Positions 1 through 9,002 of a stretch of 64,000 nucleotides of DNA are shown in pieces. Below the pieces are notes generated by a model that did no database searches, was not told the DNA's origin, and saw only the letters and a program-made list of their open reading frames with translations. Position numbers and translations under genes: made by a program. The stretch is from the NCBI GenBank assembly GCA_022539475.1, contig VCMS01000005.1, positions 458,143 through 522,142 on the forward strand, written 5' to 3'. Every line of letters begins with the position of its first letter. Position 1 is the first letter of the stretch. Source of the DNA: Gracilaria domingensis. Taxonomy: Eukaryota > Rhodophyta > Florideophyceae > Gracilariales > Gracilariaceae.

Positions 1-1
1 C

Positions 2-684
2 TATCGCAACTCAGGTTGGGTTACCGAGGAAGGACACGGGGCACTTGTCGAAGGTGGCCTTCCACATGTGGCTATGGTAAGAAGAAGGCGGCCCTCTGGT
101 GCAAGTACCAATGAAACCAGTCTCAGTCACGTAATGATTCGCACAATGGACATAGCCCGGGCTAGACGATTCTATTCTTTGCTTGGTTTCCAGGATGTAT
201 CGCGTTTCCGAGCAAACGGCGTGCGTGGTGCTTGGATCGAGGTGCGTATCTTTTACTTCATGTGTTGAACGCGGTTGAAAGACGCAATCTGCTAACAGTG
301 TTTGAGACCGTCCATACTATTCTTAAACAGTCACCATATATAGAACAGCGTATCGAGCTTTTAGAGATGAAGACCTTGGTCACGGAACAGCAGGTGCGAA
401 ATGCGTACCAAAGCGGAATGGCAGACTACACACCAGGTCTGGGCCATATATGTTTTGACGTTTCGCGAGCATGTACGAATCTAACGAGGTTCCTATGCAC
501 GATGCAGAAAGAATCTGTGAACAGATTCCAAATGTCCTTACGAGTGGTGGAGAAACCAAGACCTATAGTGATCGGCAGCAACGTTCTCGAAATCTCCTTC
601 ATTTCAGATGCAGATGGTACGTTGCTCGAGCTAGCCAAGTTTGTTCACAAACATGAACATGCTGAATACGACGCGCAGTGGTAA
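2..684 (+). CDS. VOC/glyoxalase-superfamily protein, 3' part, one intron
   Basis: The frame is open from the window edge, so the 5' end lies outside. Exon 1 carries a VOC N-terminal strand (SLSHVMIRTMD, with the usual metal-ligand His) followed by ARRFYSLLGFQ and a GAWIE strand. Joining exon 1 (to 241) to exon 2 (from 331) gives GAWIE-SPYIEQRIELLEM, the strand pattern expected in this fold. The second beta-alpha module has GLGHICFDV and, near the C-terminus, ADGTLLELAKF, whose Glu sits where VOC enzymes bind metal. Members of the family are metal-dependent lyases, isomerases or dioxygenases; the substrate here cannot be read. Unspliced, the frame closes at TGA near 268, so it looks frameshifted until the intron is removed. 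The upstream residues ending GGLPHVAM may belong to an earlier domain. Confidence 0.72.
242..330 (+). other. Spliceosomal intron, 89 nt, inside the VOC gene
   Basis: The donor is GTGCGT at 242, the branch-point-like CTAAC is at 292-296, a pyrimidine-rich stretch follows, and the acceptor ...TTAAACAG ends at 330. Removal restores one VOC reading frame, phase 0. It is a reference for what introns look like in this genome. Confidence 0.65.
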
Positions 685-929
685 GACGAGTTTACTTGGG
701 TGACATGTGATGTACAAAGTCTTGGAACGGTTGCTGCACCACATAAGGAGAATGCGAAGCCGATGATAAAGAACCTCCCCTCGACAGACGCGTAAATGAC
801 GCATAATAGGAAAATGAAGACGGCGATGGACCTTTTTTTTCTTTGATGGTGAGGGTAAAGAGAGTGGAAAACGATGTAAAACGCGCAGGCAATTAGTGAT
901 GGATATAAAACGAGTGAGATATGTAGGAA

Positions 930-1958
930 TTATTGACATGTCATGTGGGGAATATCGAAGACGCCAAGCTTCGAATCCGACTCAGATAGCGAAAAAAGGT
1001 CCGGTTGTAGGGCCAGAGCAGGTGAAGTTGGAGGCGTTCCTACCATTGGTAAAGACTGGTTGATAATAGCAGATATATCATCTTGTGGTAAGCTAGTGGC
1101 AGTGGGAGTGACAACTTCTGCCGAAGTTTGGAGAGTATCTGGGATGTGAAGAGTGGGTACCGACACGGCCGGGCCGGGCGTGGCAGAGACTGATGCTGGG
1201 GTGTTGAAGTCGACAGACCAATCAGAGGGAACGATTGGCGCTGATGTGCTTGTGGGCTGAGCAGGGGCAGGCGATGTTTGCACTTTTGGATACGGCGCTT
1301 GTGCTGCGGACGGCGAAAACACGACTCCCACGCCTGGAACGGCAACGATTCCCATCTGCTGCAGTCGAGCGAGCAAGAGGCGAATCTTATCGCGGAGTTC
1401 GCGGTTTCTGGAGGCCAGCGCGACAGCACGGTGCTCCAAGTCCTCGGTATAGCGCTTTTTCTTTTGTAAGCTCTTCATGGCCGACTCACGATTCTTGAGA
1501 ACGCGCTCGCGACGGCGCTGTTCATCGGTAAGGTGGGGGTTCACGACGCGGCGACCGCCTTTGAGCTTCTTGGAAGCCGAGAGAGGAGACAGCGGACCAG
1601 GAGTGGTAGGCGTCGACGGGAGTACGGCTTCGGCTTTGGGAGCGGCTTGCGGCGTCTGAGGTTGAGGTTGAGGCCGCGACTGCGTCTGCGTTTGCGTCTG
1701 CGCCTGCGCCTGCGGTTGCGACTGCGGTTGCGACTGCGGTTGCGGTTGCGATTGCGGTTGCAGCTTAACTAGCGGTGGCGGCTGATTCGGGACGTGCGGC
1801 AATTGCTGGACAGCTTGCGGCGGCATTACCTGCTGCTGCTGCTGCTGCTGCTGCGGTGACGACGACGACTGCGTCTGCAGCTGAGGCTCCAACTTGGGCT
1901 GCGCCGCGCTCCGCGAGGGCGGAGGGAGATTGGGGGTTGGGGGGTTGGAGACCGTCAT
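930..1958 (-). CDS. bZIP transcription factor, Gln/Pro-rich
   Basis: This 342-residue protein starts at the ATG at 1958; the frame stays open upstream to 2189, but that extension is compositionally unlike the rest. Residues 30-110 are Gln/Pro-rich (a poly-Gln run, then PQSQPQ and QTQTQT repeats), a usual activation-type region. The bZIP spans about residues 147-203: basic region RRRERVLKNRESAMKSLQKK, then leucines at 174, 181, 188 and 195 and Met at 202 in heptad spacing, nine residues after the basic block as required. The near-invariant Arg of the N-x7-R motif is Leu164 here, which may alter DNA recognition. The C-terminus is Ser/Thr/Pro-rich. It is a nuclear DNA-binding regulator with unknown targets, transcribed divergently from the TONSOKU-like gene. 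Confidence 0.85.
   Translation of the reverse strand: MTVSNPPTPNLPPPSRSAAQPKLEPQLQTQSSSSPQQQQQQQQVMPPQAVQQLPHVPNQPPPLVKLQPQSQPQPQSQPQSQPQAQAQTQTQTQSRPQPQPQTPQAAPKAEAVLPSTPTTPGPLSPLSASKKLKGGRRVVNPHLTDEQRRRERVLKNRESAMKSLQKKKRYTEDLEHRAVALASRNRELRDKIRLLLARLQQMGIVAVPGVGVVFSPSAAQAPYPKVQTSPAPAQPTSTSAPIVPSDWSVDFNTPASVSATPGPAVSVPTLHIPDTLQTSAEVVTPTATSLPQDDISAIINQSLPMVGTPPTSPALALQPDLFSLSESDSKLGVFDIPHMTCQ
1660..1854. repeat. Hexanucleotide and CAG/CTG microsatellite coding Gln tracts
   Basis: On the plus strand 1665-1765 is a degenerate run of GCGTCTGCGTTT-like hexamers, and 1831-1854 is an almost pure CTG run. Both lie inside the bZIP coding frame and encode its Gln-rich region, so length changes here would vary the protein. 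Confidence 0.8.
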
Positions 1959-2558
1959 GGCGCTACGCGGGCAGAGTGGCACGCCAGGGCGAGAGGTGGT
2001 GGCATCAGAGAGACATAAGCAGCACGCGACGGGAAGCGGCAGCGACTGCAGCTCAAACGGACGGATGCGCAGACGTAACGGTCCCCTGGGCGCACGCAGC
2101 TCTTCGATGATAGAGCCGCCCGGTGCGCAGCCATGCATGGCGAGCGCGACCAAAGCGCACCAGCGTGGCGCCCCGTCCACGTCGGCCACGCCGGCCGCGT
2201 GGGCACGCGGCGCGCGCCCGTTGGCGCGCCGTGCGCCGCACCGCCTACCTTCCGCCGACGCATTGCTCTGACCAACCAGCGAGTGCAGCCGCTTACAAGA
2301 CTCGACCCTCCACGTGGCCGCGGCGTTCCCACGTGGACACGACTGAATTCCCGGATCTTTCTATCCGCGGTGAACGCACGCGCCGTTTCGGCTGGCGCCG
2401 CTGTTTTGGCGCCAAAACTCACCCAAAGAGTGCGCGCCAGCAGCGCGCGCGTGGCCGCTCCCGCTCGGTGGGCAGTTGGCGAGCATCATGCTCATGCTCG
2501 ATGATCGAGCTCGGTGCCGCGCACGGCGTCTCCCTTGCGCCCGCCCCCGCCCCCGCCC
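1959..2558. promoter_or_regulatory. Bidirectional promoter region with palindromic E2F-type site
   Basis: This is the 600-bp GC-rich interval between two divergent start codons (bZIP at 1958 minus, TONSOKU-like at 2559 plus). It contains the perfect palindrome TTTTGGCGCCAAAA at 2404-2417, which matches the E2F/DP consensus (TTTSSCGC) on both strands, about 140 bp upstream of the TONSOKU-like ATG. E2F control of replication genes is established in plants and animals; its use here is inferred. Confidence 0.5.
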
Positions 2559-5348
2559 ATGCAGCGCTACGACATTGCGCAGCTGCAACGCCAGCTGGAA
2601 AACCTCGAGGACCACAATGACTCCGAAGCGCAGAAGCTTTACAACAACCTTGGGCTCGCCTACCTCCACGCCCGTCGCTACCGCCACGCGCTCAACGCCC
2701 ACCGCCGAGAGAAGGCCGCCTGCAAGCGACTCGTGGACACCAATCCCGACAACTTGCAGCACAGGCTTGATCTGGCCATAGCATATCGTCGCTGCGGCGA
2801 CGTCATTCTCAAACTGGATCGTCTCGTCGACGCGCACGATAATCTCATCACAGACAAGGCTGAGGTCATACGAGCCGCTCACAAGCAACACAGACACGCG
2901 TTGCAGATAGCGCGTGCAATTGATTCGGCGCCGGCGTCTTTGGAGCGACAAGCAGCTTCTGCGGCCATTGCGCACAGCGCACTGGCCCTCGCCATGGAAA
3001 CGAAGCGCACTTCTGCCTTCCGACATGCTGCTCAGTGCTGCATCCGCGCTGCCGGCCTCATTGACTGCATTGACCCCAATGGTGGTGGTGCTCTCCCTGG
3101 CGACAGGAACGGCATGACACATGGCTTGGCTGTCAACTTTGCCATAGCCCTCAGTGGAATGGGTGAGAAAAAGAAGGCCAAAACTATGTTGCACGCCGTT
3201 GTCTTGAATGCCAGGCGTGTCAATGACATGCCGAATTTCGTCAGAGCCATCGCCAATCTGGCTGAAGAAGCTGGTGACGAAGATGACTGGTCTATGTGCC
3301 AGTTCTACTCCCGCCAATGGGTTCAAATGGCGAGGCAAGCGAGTGACGAGCCCGACGAAAGCGATGCGCTGCGAAAGCTGGCAGTCGCCCTGCGTGAAAC
3401 GCAGGACTTTCGAGGTGCCAAAGAAGCGCTAGAGCGTGCCATAGTTATCGCCGTGACTAGGGATGCTGCCGATGAGGCCCGTGGCTTCTTGGAGGTAATT
3501 GAACAAGATATGGATGATTACGAACAAATGCAGCGGCAGTTGGCTGCCGCCCAGCGTTCCGCTGCTGAATCCGAAAAGGAATCCAACTTTGTCGAAGAAG
3601 CCAAACATCGTTTGACCGCTGGGAATCATGCGTTTGCACTGAAGAAGTGGAAACTGGCGGCTGATTTGTTGCAAAGATACTTCGTTCTGGTTGATGAGTT
3701 CGGCTGCAACACAGCCGTGACTGACATTCCGGAGCCTGTTCACAACAGTGCTGTTGCCAATGTTGCAGAAGCCATGTGGAGAATGAGAAAATACGAGCAA
3801 GCTGTAAAATGGGCCTCTCGGGAACTTGCCGTTTTCGATGGCGATGATGCTGGCCAGGCACAGGCTTGGTGTAACCTTGGCGTGTATTTAGACGACTTTG
3901 GAAACAAACAGAAGGCCATTGATGCTCTCCAGAAGAGCATGTTTTTCGCTGATAAGGCCGCACAAGAAGGAATATTCAAGAGAGCACAAACTAATCTTGA
4001 ACTAATCCAAGAAGATTTGCAAAACGCGAAAGCAGATGGTGAGGGCCTTCTTCTTTCATCAGAAAAACAGAAAACCATTGACACAAATAGTGCCGTCAAT
4101 ACCGAAAATGATCAGGCTAAACTCAGCCCAGCGCGAAGTATTTCCAATGCATATCGGTCAACATCGCACACAGCGTCTCGAAACCATGACTTGCGTGCTT
4201 CTGATAGTGCAACAAGATCCAGCAAAGGGGAGAAATCCGTGATGATAATCTCCACTCAGCCCGCAGCTGGGACGTCGAAGCCAGTGAGCAACTCTATTGA
4301 ATCTGGTCAGAACTTTTCTGAACACATGGTTCGTTCCAGCGTTGCCTCCAAAAACAACGGTGAGTGCGCATACCACTCCCGTTCACAACCTTCTCGAGGG
4401 GGGACTGTGACAGCCGATCGAAGTTCGTATGGATTCAAGCGAGTCACAGATCTGGTAACAGAATATAAAAAGGTTTGTGGAGGCCGGCAAAGTCCAACTG
4501 CTCGTGTACAGGCGAGGATAGTAAGGGCATTGAGGGCGCTTTCGTCCGTTCTCATTGCTCGGGATGCTTGCGAGGAAAGCTCCGTGGTGCCAATAGTGCT
4601 CAACTTGTCTTGCATGCTTCTTAACAACGATGACATTTCGGCTGTTTTCGAAACTCTCTCTAAAATTGGATATGAGTGTTCAATTCATTTGAACTTGAGC
4701 TTCAATCCAACCGCAACTTCGAGCGCGTATGACTGCCTGAACCCACGTTCATATCTGTCTCCATCCAATCTCCATTGTCTCAGAGAACTAAACCTCTCAT
4801 GTTCAGGCCTTTCCGGGCATGCCCTGCGAATCCTCGCAAATGCACTAAGTGAGAAAGGATCTCTGTCGTCAGTATTACATATTAATGTTAGCAAGAATGC
4901 TCTTGGTCGGCAAGCGAGAATAACGGCCTTCGCACTGGCTCGATTGTTATTGGATGCTTTCCGAGTTGAGCAGATTGATATATCTAATAATTTGCTGCCA
5001 AACTCGTTTGTAGCTGATCTCGTTGACAGTTTAGCGAGTCTGGGAAAGAATCAAACTGAGAGGAAGGTTAGCTCTGTAAGGAAGGTCTCGTTTGTTTTGA
5101 ACAATCGTCGGTGTCCCAGTGCACTTCTAGATGTAGATAACCCACAATCTCTGGTTGCGCACTTTGCACAAATGTTCACGATTCTTTCCCAATTAGAAGT
5201 AGTAGACGTCCGAGCATGTGGAGCGAATGGGACTACTCGACGACTACTAAGGGGTCTCAATGTTGAGAACAGCCTTTGTAACAGAAGCATCATAACGGTT
5301 TCAGAAGCGATTATGGAAGAAACTGATAATGTCAATGTGGTTTTTTAG
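2559..5348 (+). CDS. TONSOKU/TONSL-like TPR and LRR protein
   Basis: This is a 929-residue protein from the ATG at 2559; an in-frame GTG at 2514 would add 15 residues of Pro-rich sequence. Residues 1-480 are helical TPR-type repeats (LYNNLGLAYLHARRYRHAL, AWCNLGVYLDDFGNKQKAI). About 500-620 is a polar, low-complexity linker. Residues 640-920 are leucine-rich repeats of the RNI kind (LRELNLSCSGLSGHALRILA, LHINVSKNALG, VEQIDISNNLLP). TPR followed by LRR without ankyrin repeats is the layout of plant TONSOKU; animal TONSL adds ankyrins. Known members bind newly made histone H4 on replicated chromatin through TPR or ankyrin surfaces and protect replication forks and recombination repair. The frame is unbroken, the length is close to the family's shorter members, and the upstream E2F-type site fits an S-phase role. 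Confidence 0.8.
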   Translation: MQRYDIAQLQRQLENLEDHNDSEAQKLYNNLGLAYLHARRYRHALNAHRREKAACKRLVDTNPDNLQHRLDLAIAYRRCGDVILKLDRLVDAHDNLITDKAEVIRAAHKQHRHALQIARAIDSAPASLERQAASAAIAHSALALAMETKRTSAFRHAAQCCIRAAGLIDCIDPNGGGALPGDRNGMTHGLAVNFAIALSGMGEKKKAKTMLHAVVLNARRVNDMPNFVRAIANLAEEAGDEDDWSMCQFYSRQWVQMARQASDEPDESDALRKLAVALRETQDFRGAKEALERAIVIAVTRDAADEARGFLEVIEQDMDDYEQMQRQLAAAQRSAAESEKESNFVEEAKHRLTAGNHAFALKKWKLAADLLQRYFVLVDEFGCNTAVTDIPEPVHNSAVANVAEAMWRMRKYEQAVKWASRELAVFDGDDAGQAQAWCNLGVYLDDFGNKQKAIDALQKSMFFADKAAQEGIFKRAQTNLELIQEDLQNAKADGEGLLLSSEKQKTIDTNSAVNTENDQAKLSPARSISNAYRSTSHTASRNHDLRASDSATRSSKGEKSVMIISTQPAAGTSKPVSNSIESGQNFSEHMVRSSVASKNNGECAYHSRSQPSRGGTVTADRSSYGFKRVTDLVTEYKKVCGGRQSPTARVQARIVRALRALSSVLIARDACEESSVVPIVLNLSCMLLNNDDISAVFETLSKIGYECSIHLNLSFNPTATSSAYDCLNPRSYLSPSNLHCLRELNLSCSGLSGHALRILANALSEKGSLSSVLHINVSKNALGRQARITAFALARLLLDAFRVEQIDISNNLLPNSFVADLVDSLASLGKNQTERKVSSVRKVSFVLNNRRCPSALLDVDNPQSLVAHFAQMFTILSQLEVVDVRACGANGTTRRLLRGLNVENSLCNRSIITVSEAIMEETDNVNVVF

Positions 5349-5594
5349 AGGAGTGAACAGTGAAATGATGAAAGAGACTACGGCATAAGAAGATAGGAAA
5401 CAGTGATATCCCAAATATGTTGGGGAGGGTGATTTGCACGTGATCACAACCGTGTAAAGCTCTCAGGTATGGTATTGCTTGGTATCCTTGCCGCTGACTG
5501 TATGTTGTTTCAAGTAGCATCAATTCGAATCATCGCAAGAAGGTCAAGTTGTACTCTGTATCTGTACATAGCATCTGATGACCACTCATGCATT

Positions 5595-6146
5595 TCACCT
5601 TTCCAGCCCAGACATCGTCGATGAAGATCGTCGTCGCTTGCGAATGGAGTGAATGCCGCTGATTCGGCAATGCGCGACAGCTGGACAAATCTTTCTGCAG
5701 TGAACGCATCTCCAATCAGAGCGTTTCAGCTTACCCCATCCCCAAGAGAATCTCAGGAAACATCCACGACAGACTACCCTTTTGCATGCATTTTCGCTGC
5801 ATATCGCATATTCTGCTACGGATGCACACTTGCTGGCGCAAATATGGCACCATCTTGATACAACTGCCGGTTCGGTTTGTGCTGGAGACATGTCGATTGT
5901 CTTCGTCATTGGCGTCGAAAGAGTTGCGCTTGTTCCTGCTGTAAGTGGGGTTGATGAGGCCGGAGTCGAAGAACGGGGCGAAGGGCATATTGAGGGTATC
6001 GGTGGATTCCAAGAAAAGAGGTCATGCGAATCGAGCAATGGTGAATCATATGGTAGCAATGGTGAGGCCAACAAGTCAGGAGGCGCGAATGGAGAAAGAC
6101 TAAGCAATGGGGAGCGAGGACGCTTATCTGGAGATAGCACAGTCAT
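5595..6146 (-). CDS. 4CXXC-type zinc-finger protein, short paralogue
   Basis: This 183-residue ORF starts at the ATG at 6146. The first 90 residues are Ser/Pro-rich and probably disordered. The C-terminal 90 residues carry a Cys cluster: WCHICASKC, AICSENACKRVVCRGCF, then WRCVHCRKICPAVAHC, ending in a basic tail IRKRRRSS. Paired CxxC groups ending in W-x-C-x2-C resemble the zinc-finger domain of monoamine-oxidase-A repressor R1 (zf-4CXXC_R1), found in nuclear and chromatin-linked proteins such as JmjC demethylases and CDCA7. The same block occurs in the gene at 7890-9002, so the two look like an old tandem duplication. Function is not known; a nuclear role is inferred from the domain and basic tail. 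Confidence 0.6.
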   Translation of the reverse strand: MTVLSPDKRPRSPLLSLSPFAPPDLLASPLLPYDSPLLDSHDLFSWNPPIPSICPSPRSSTPASSTPLTAGTSATLSTPMTKTIDMSPAQTEPAVVSRWCHICASKCASVAEYAICSENACKRVVCRGCFLRFSWGWGKLKRSDWRCVHCRKICPAVAHCRISGIHSIRKRRRSSSTMSGLER

Positions 6147-7889
6147 CCTTTGTGGAACCGAAATGGGAATGTACCAAATGCAGGATCCAGGTGGAAATGT
6201 GAGCTATGATGAGGAGAAACGGGAGCATATACAAGAGAGATAAAAGGAGTATGAGTGGTAATCGAGAAGATTAGAGGTCTATTGCCAATAGTCTCGGAAG
6301 ACGTATACAATTCTAGAGACTAAGGGGAGTACTAATTGTGCGGGCCTTCGATTCTGGCTTAGGGTGGACACCTTGGATCACTCATTGTGAACAATGCTCT
6401 GCAGAAGAGGAGCATCAAGGCACAACAGTCTTCTTTTGCTTCCCTCTCGTTCCGGATGAAATATCTAATCTGGGTTGCTTCATTTGTTACGTATAGCGAT
6501 GGGAAAGCATTAAACATGCCCCAATCTACGAGCAGGTATACTCTGCTGCACAGACGGACTTCAATTCTGATGCCCGTTCCGCCCCATTCCGCAGTGCTCG
6601 TTTCCCTTGGCTTACACCTTCGTCACGATCGTAGTGCATGCTAACGAACGTCATAATGAATAAATTCTTAGAGGGGAACTCTCGAGTACACCTTGTGAGA
6701 GGCCCGGCTATAGGGAGATTATTATGCAGCGAACCTCAAGTACTCCATTCCGAAATGTCCACTTCACAAAGCTCAAGCTTGACTACCAGGATGTGAAATT
6801 TGAGAACGAATTTGAAGAGACCTAGTACGACGGTGCATCAATGATGATCATTTATTACATGGCCGGGGACTCTAGCTAGCTTAGTGTCGACAAAAACTAA
6901 TTAATCCATTTAGGCTTGTCTGCAGCCGCCGAAGTGAACTGATGCACACCACTCTCTCTCTCTGTTTCATGGATATTTCAGCCTAATTCCGACGTGGTAT
7001 ATAGCGTTCCTCGTGAAAGAAACGCTCTCCCATTAGAAAGGCCAGCACCCTCTCGGGCCACATGCACACTACATAACTAGCATGCACACTAGCAATTTTA
7101 ACGAACGCACCATGTGTGTGTTTCACAGACACTGGTTGTATTAGAGTAAGACACATGTATGTTGCTGGAATGATCTTGACTCTATATAGCGTGGCGAGTT
7201 GAAAGGGACTCAACACGAAAAGTGATACGCAGTACCCTTCCTGTTCCTAGTCCTCCATACTGCGTCGTAGTAAAACCGCCAGCGACTACTCGAACGAATC
7301 AGTTGGCTTCACTAAAGACCCACGTCCTGAAAGACTTTTCTAGTTTCTCACGCGGGTTAAACCTCGAACTCTATGGGGCGTTCCAATCAAAAAGATCTGA
7401 GCTTCAAGTAGTGCTTCCTATTGCTACGTATCGTTTTAATAATTAAACAAGGACTATCTCTTCGACAATGTCGAGTCTCTTCGACATGTACAGTATCATA
7501 CACACATGGACATGTCATCCTATTGTACAGGTTGCTTACTACAAAGGTGCGGGACTATCTGTAGGGATATCTAAACCAGTAAATGAACGCACCTCTTCTG
7601 CTTTTAGGTGGATTTGCTCGCGCATATGATTGACTTTGACTCTGGTGCGCTCAGCCCAAAGCAAATCCATCCGAGCTCTGTGAATTCCCTACACCAGCAT
7701 GGATATCATATCATCGTCCACCAACGGATGGCAGAAAGAATCATGAGTCCTTTCATGAGGGTTTCCGCTCTTAAAGCTTCGGAGAATGCGTCTCGCTGAA
7801 ATCAAGCTAGAATTCATGGAAGAGTGATAAAGTTCTGTAACAATTTCAGTTCTCCGCTCAAACCTGTTTTGACCACAGGAGTAAGTGTT
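6147..7889. other. No gene recognised between the two zinc-finger genes
   Basis: About 1.7 kb of AT-richer DNA. Reading frames are short (at most 85 codons), lack family motifs, and appear equally on both strands. It presumably holds the 5' region of the 5595-6146 gene and the 3' region of the 7890-9002 gene. No repeats stand out. Confidence 0.6.
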
Positions 7890-9002
7890 CTACCCATGAC
7901 GAGGAGCATGCAGCTCTACAGGTGGATGCATGACCATAGCAGACATGATATCGTTTTGTTCGGGAAGAACTGTTGCAATGGTGTCTGGCGGCTGAGGCAA
8001 ATCCGACGCTTCCGACAAAATGTACAAGTTCGACTTCTCAAGTGAATTTGAATTCTTGTTGATGTCGTGCTTCCCTTTAAGATGTGTTTCGCGCTCCATT
8101 CTTCGCTTTTGGAGCATTAAGTGCCGTTTACGATTTGTTTTGGCGTAAATCTTACACTGAGCAGCCGAAGGACATCTGCTCCGACAGTGCGGACATGTCC
8201 ACACGCCTTCCGGAAGAACGTTGAGGACACCCTCATGAAACTGTTTGATAATAGTCTTGTTCTGCAAGGCGCTTTCCCATTCGTTGATCATCCCATGCTT
8301 ATCAAAGCACTTGTGACATACAGCCTTCCTGCAAATCGAAGTGACGACATTAGAACAAGGGGCAAGTGTCACTTGCTCATTGGAACGAACACAGATGTGG
8401 CAAAACTTCGAAGATTGAGTTACCTTCTTCTGCCGCTTTGCGGATGAGCGTTTGGAAGGGTTTGGTTTTCGCTTTGTCCCATTTCCATGTTTGACGGCTT
8501 GCATGCCCCTTTGAGAACCAGTTTGATCACATATGTCAGAAATAGTTAAAGGTCTTTTGCTGTAGGTGTTGTTTTCAACAGCAGGCGAATGAACTGCTGC
8601 TGTCGAGAAAGAAGGTAAAGTGTCCGTCTGACATAAAGAATTAAGACTTAGTCTACTAGCTGTTTCAGTATCACTTTGTGCTTTCGGAATGTCAAGGTAC
8701 GGAATAAATTCGTTCGGACTCAATTCCAACGCGCAATCGAGAATTGGAAGAGGAGAAGGAATCCGTTTTAAGAGACTTTCTTGAGTAGTTTCTTCTTCCA
8801 GGAACGGCAACGTCATTGAAGATCGTGCGGTGGATGACCCTGATGGACAGAGGCTTCTGCCAATAGACTCCACTTCTTCCGTCAGCTCGTATCCATCATC
8901 TTCATCGAATGTCTGCGAGTGAGCGAATTCCGGAAACGACTCAAGAGAAGCATTCCCCATCTGAAACACTTGTTTCTCATAGAAATTTACCCCTGGCCGC
9001 AT
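7890..9002 (-). CDS. 4CXXC-type zinc-finger protein, long paralogue
   Basis: This 370-residue protein starts at the ATG at 9002. Residues 1-190 are acidic, Ser-rich and probably disordered. A basic stretch (KRKPNPSKRSSAKRQKK, a likely nuclear signal) precedes the Cys-rich domain at about 200-300: KFCHICVRS, CRKAVCHKCFDKHGM, then VWTCPHCRSRCPSAAQC. A Lys/Arg-rich helix follows (KRHLMLQKRRMERETH). Spacing and the W-TCPHC end match the zf-4CXXC_R1 family and the shorter paralogue on the same strand 1.7 kb downstream. The long loop between the second and third Cys groups (an NEWESALQ-type helix) is longer than in the paralogue. The frame is intact. A nuclear DNA- or chromatin-binding role is inferred; no enzymatic domain is present. 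Confidence 0.68.
   Translation of the reverse strand: MRPGVNFYEKQVFQMGNASLESFPEFAHSQTFDEDDGYELTEEVESIGRSLCPSGSSTARSSMTLPFLEEETTQESLLKRIPSPLPILDCALELSPNEFIPYLDIPKAQSDTETASRLSLNSLCQTDTLPSFSTAAVHSPAVENNTYSKRPLTISDICDQTGSQRGMQAVKHGNGTKRKPNPSKRSSAKRQKKVTQSSKFCHICVRSNEQVTLAPCSNVVTSICRKAVCHKCFDKHGMINEWESALQNKTIIKQFHEGVLNVLPEGVWTCPHCRSRCPSAAQCKIYAKTNRKRHLMLQKRRMERETHLKGKHDINKNSNSLEKSNLYILSEASDLPQPPDTIATVLPEQNDIMSAMVMHPPVELHAPRHG

Noticed and set aside
232-684. Frameshifted VOC pseudogene
   Set aside because: A canonical short intron (242-330) restores the frame and gives a better domain alignment than a frameshift does.
1533-1772. Plus-strand ORF rich in Arg-Leu repeats
   Set aside because: It is the antisense of the Gln-rich tract of the bZIP gene; repeats on one strand force open frames on the other.
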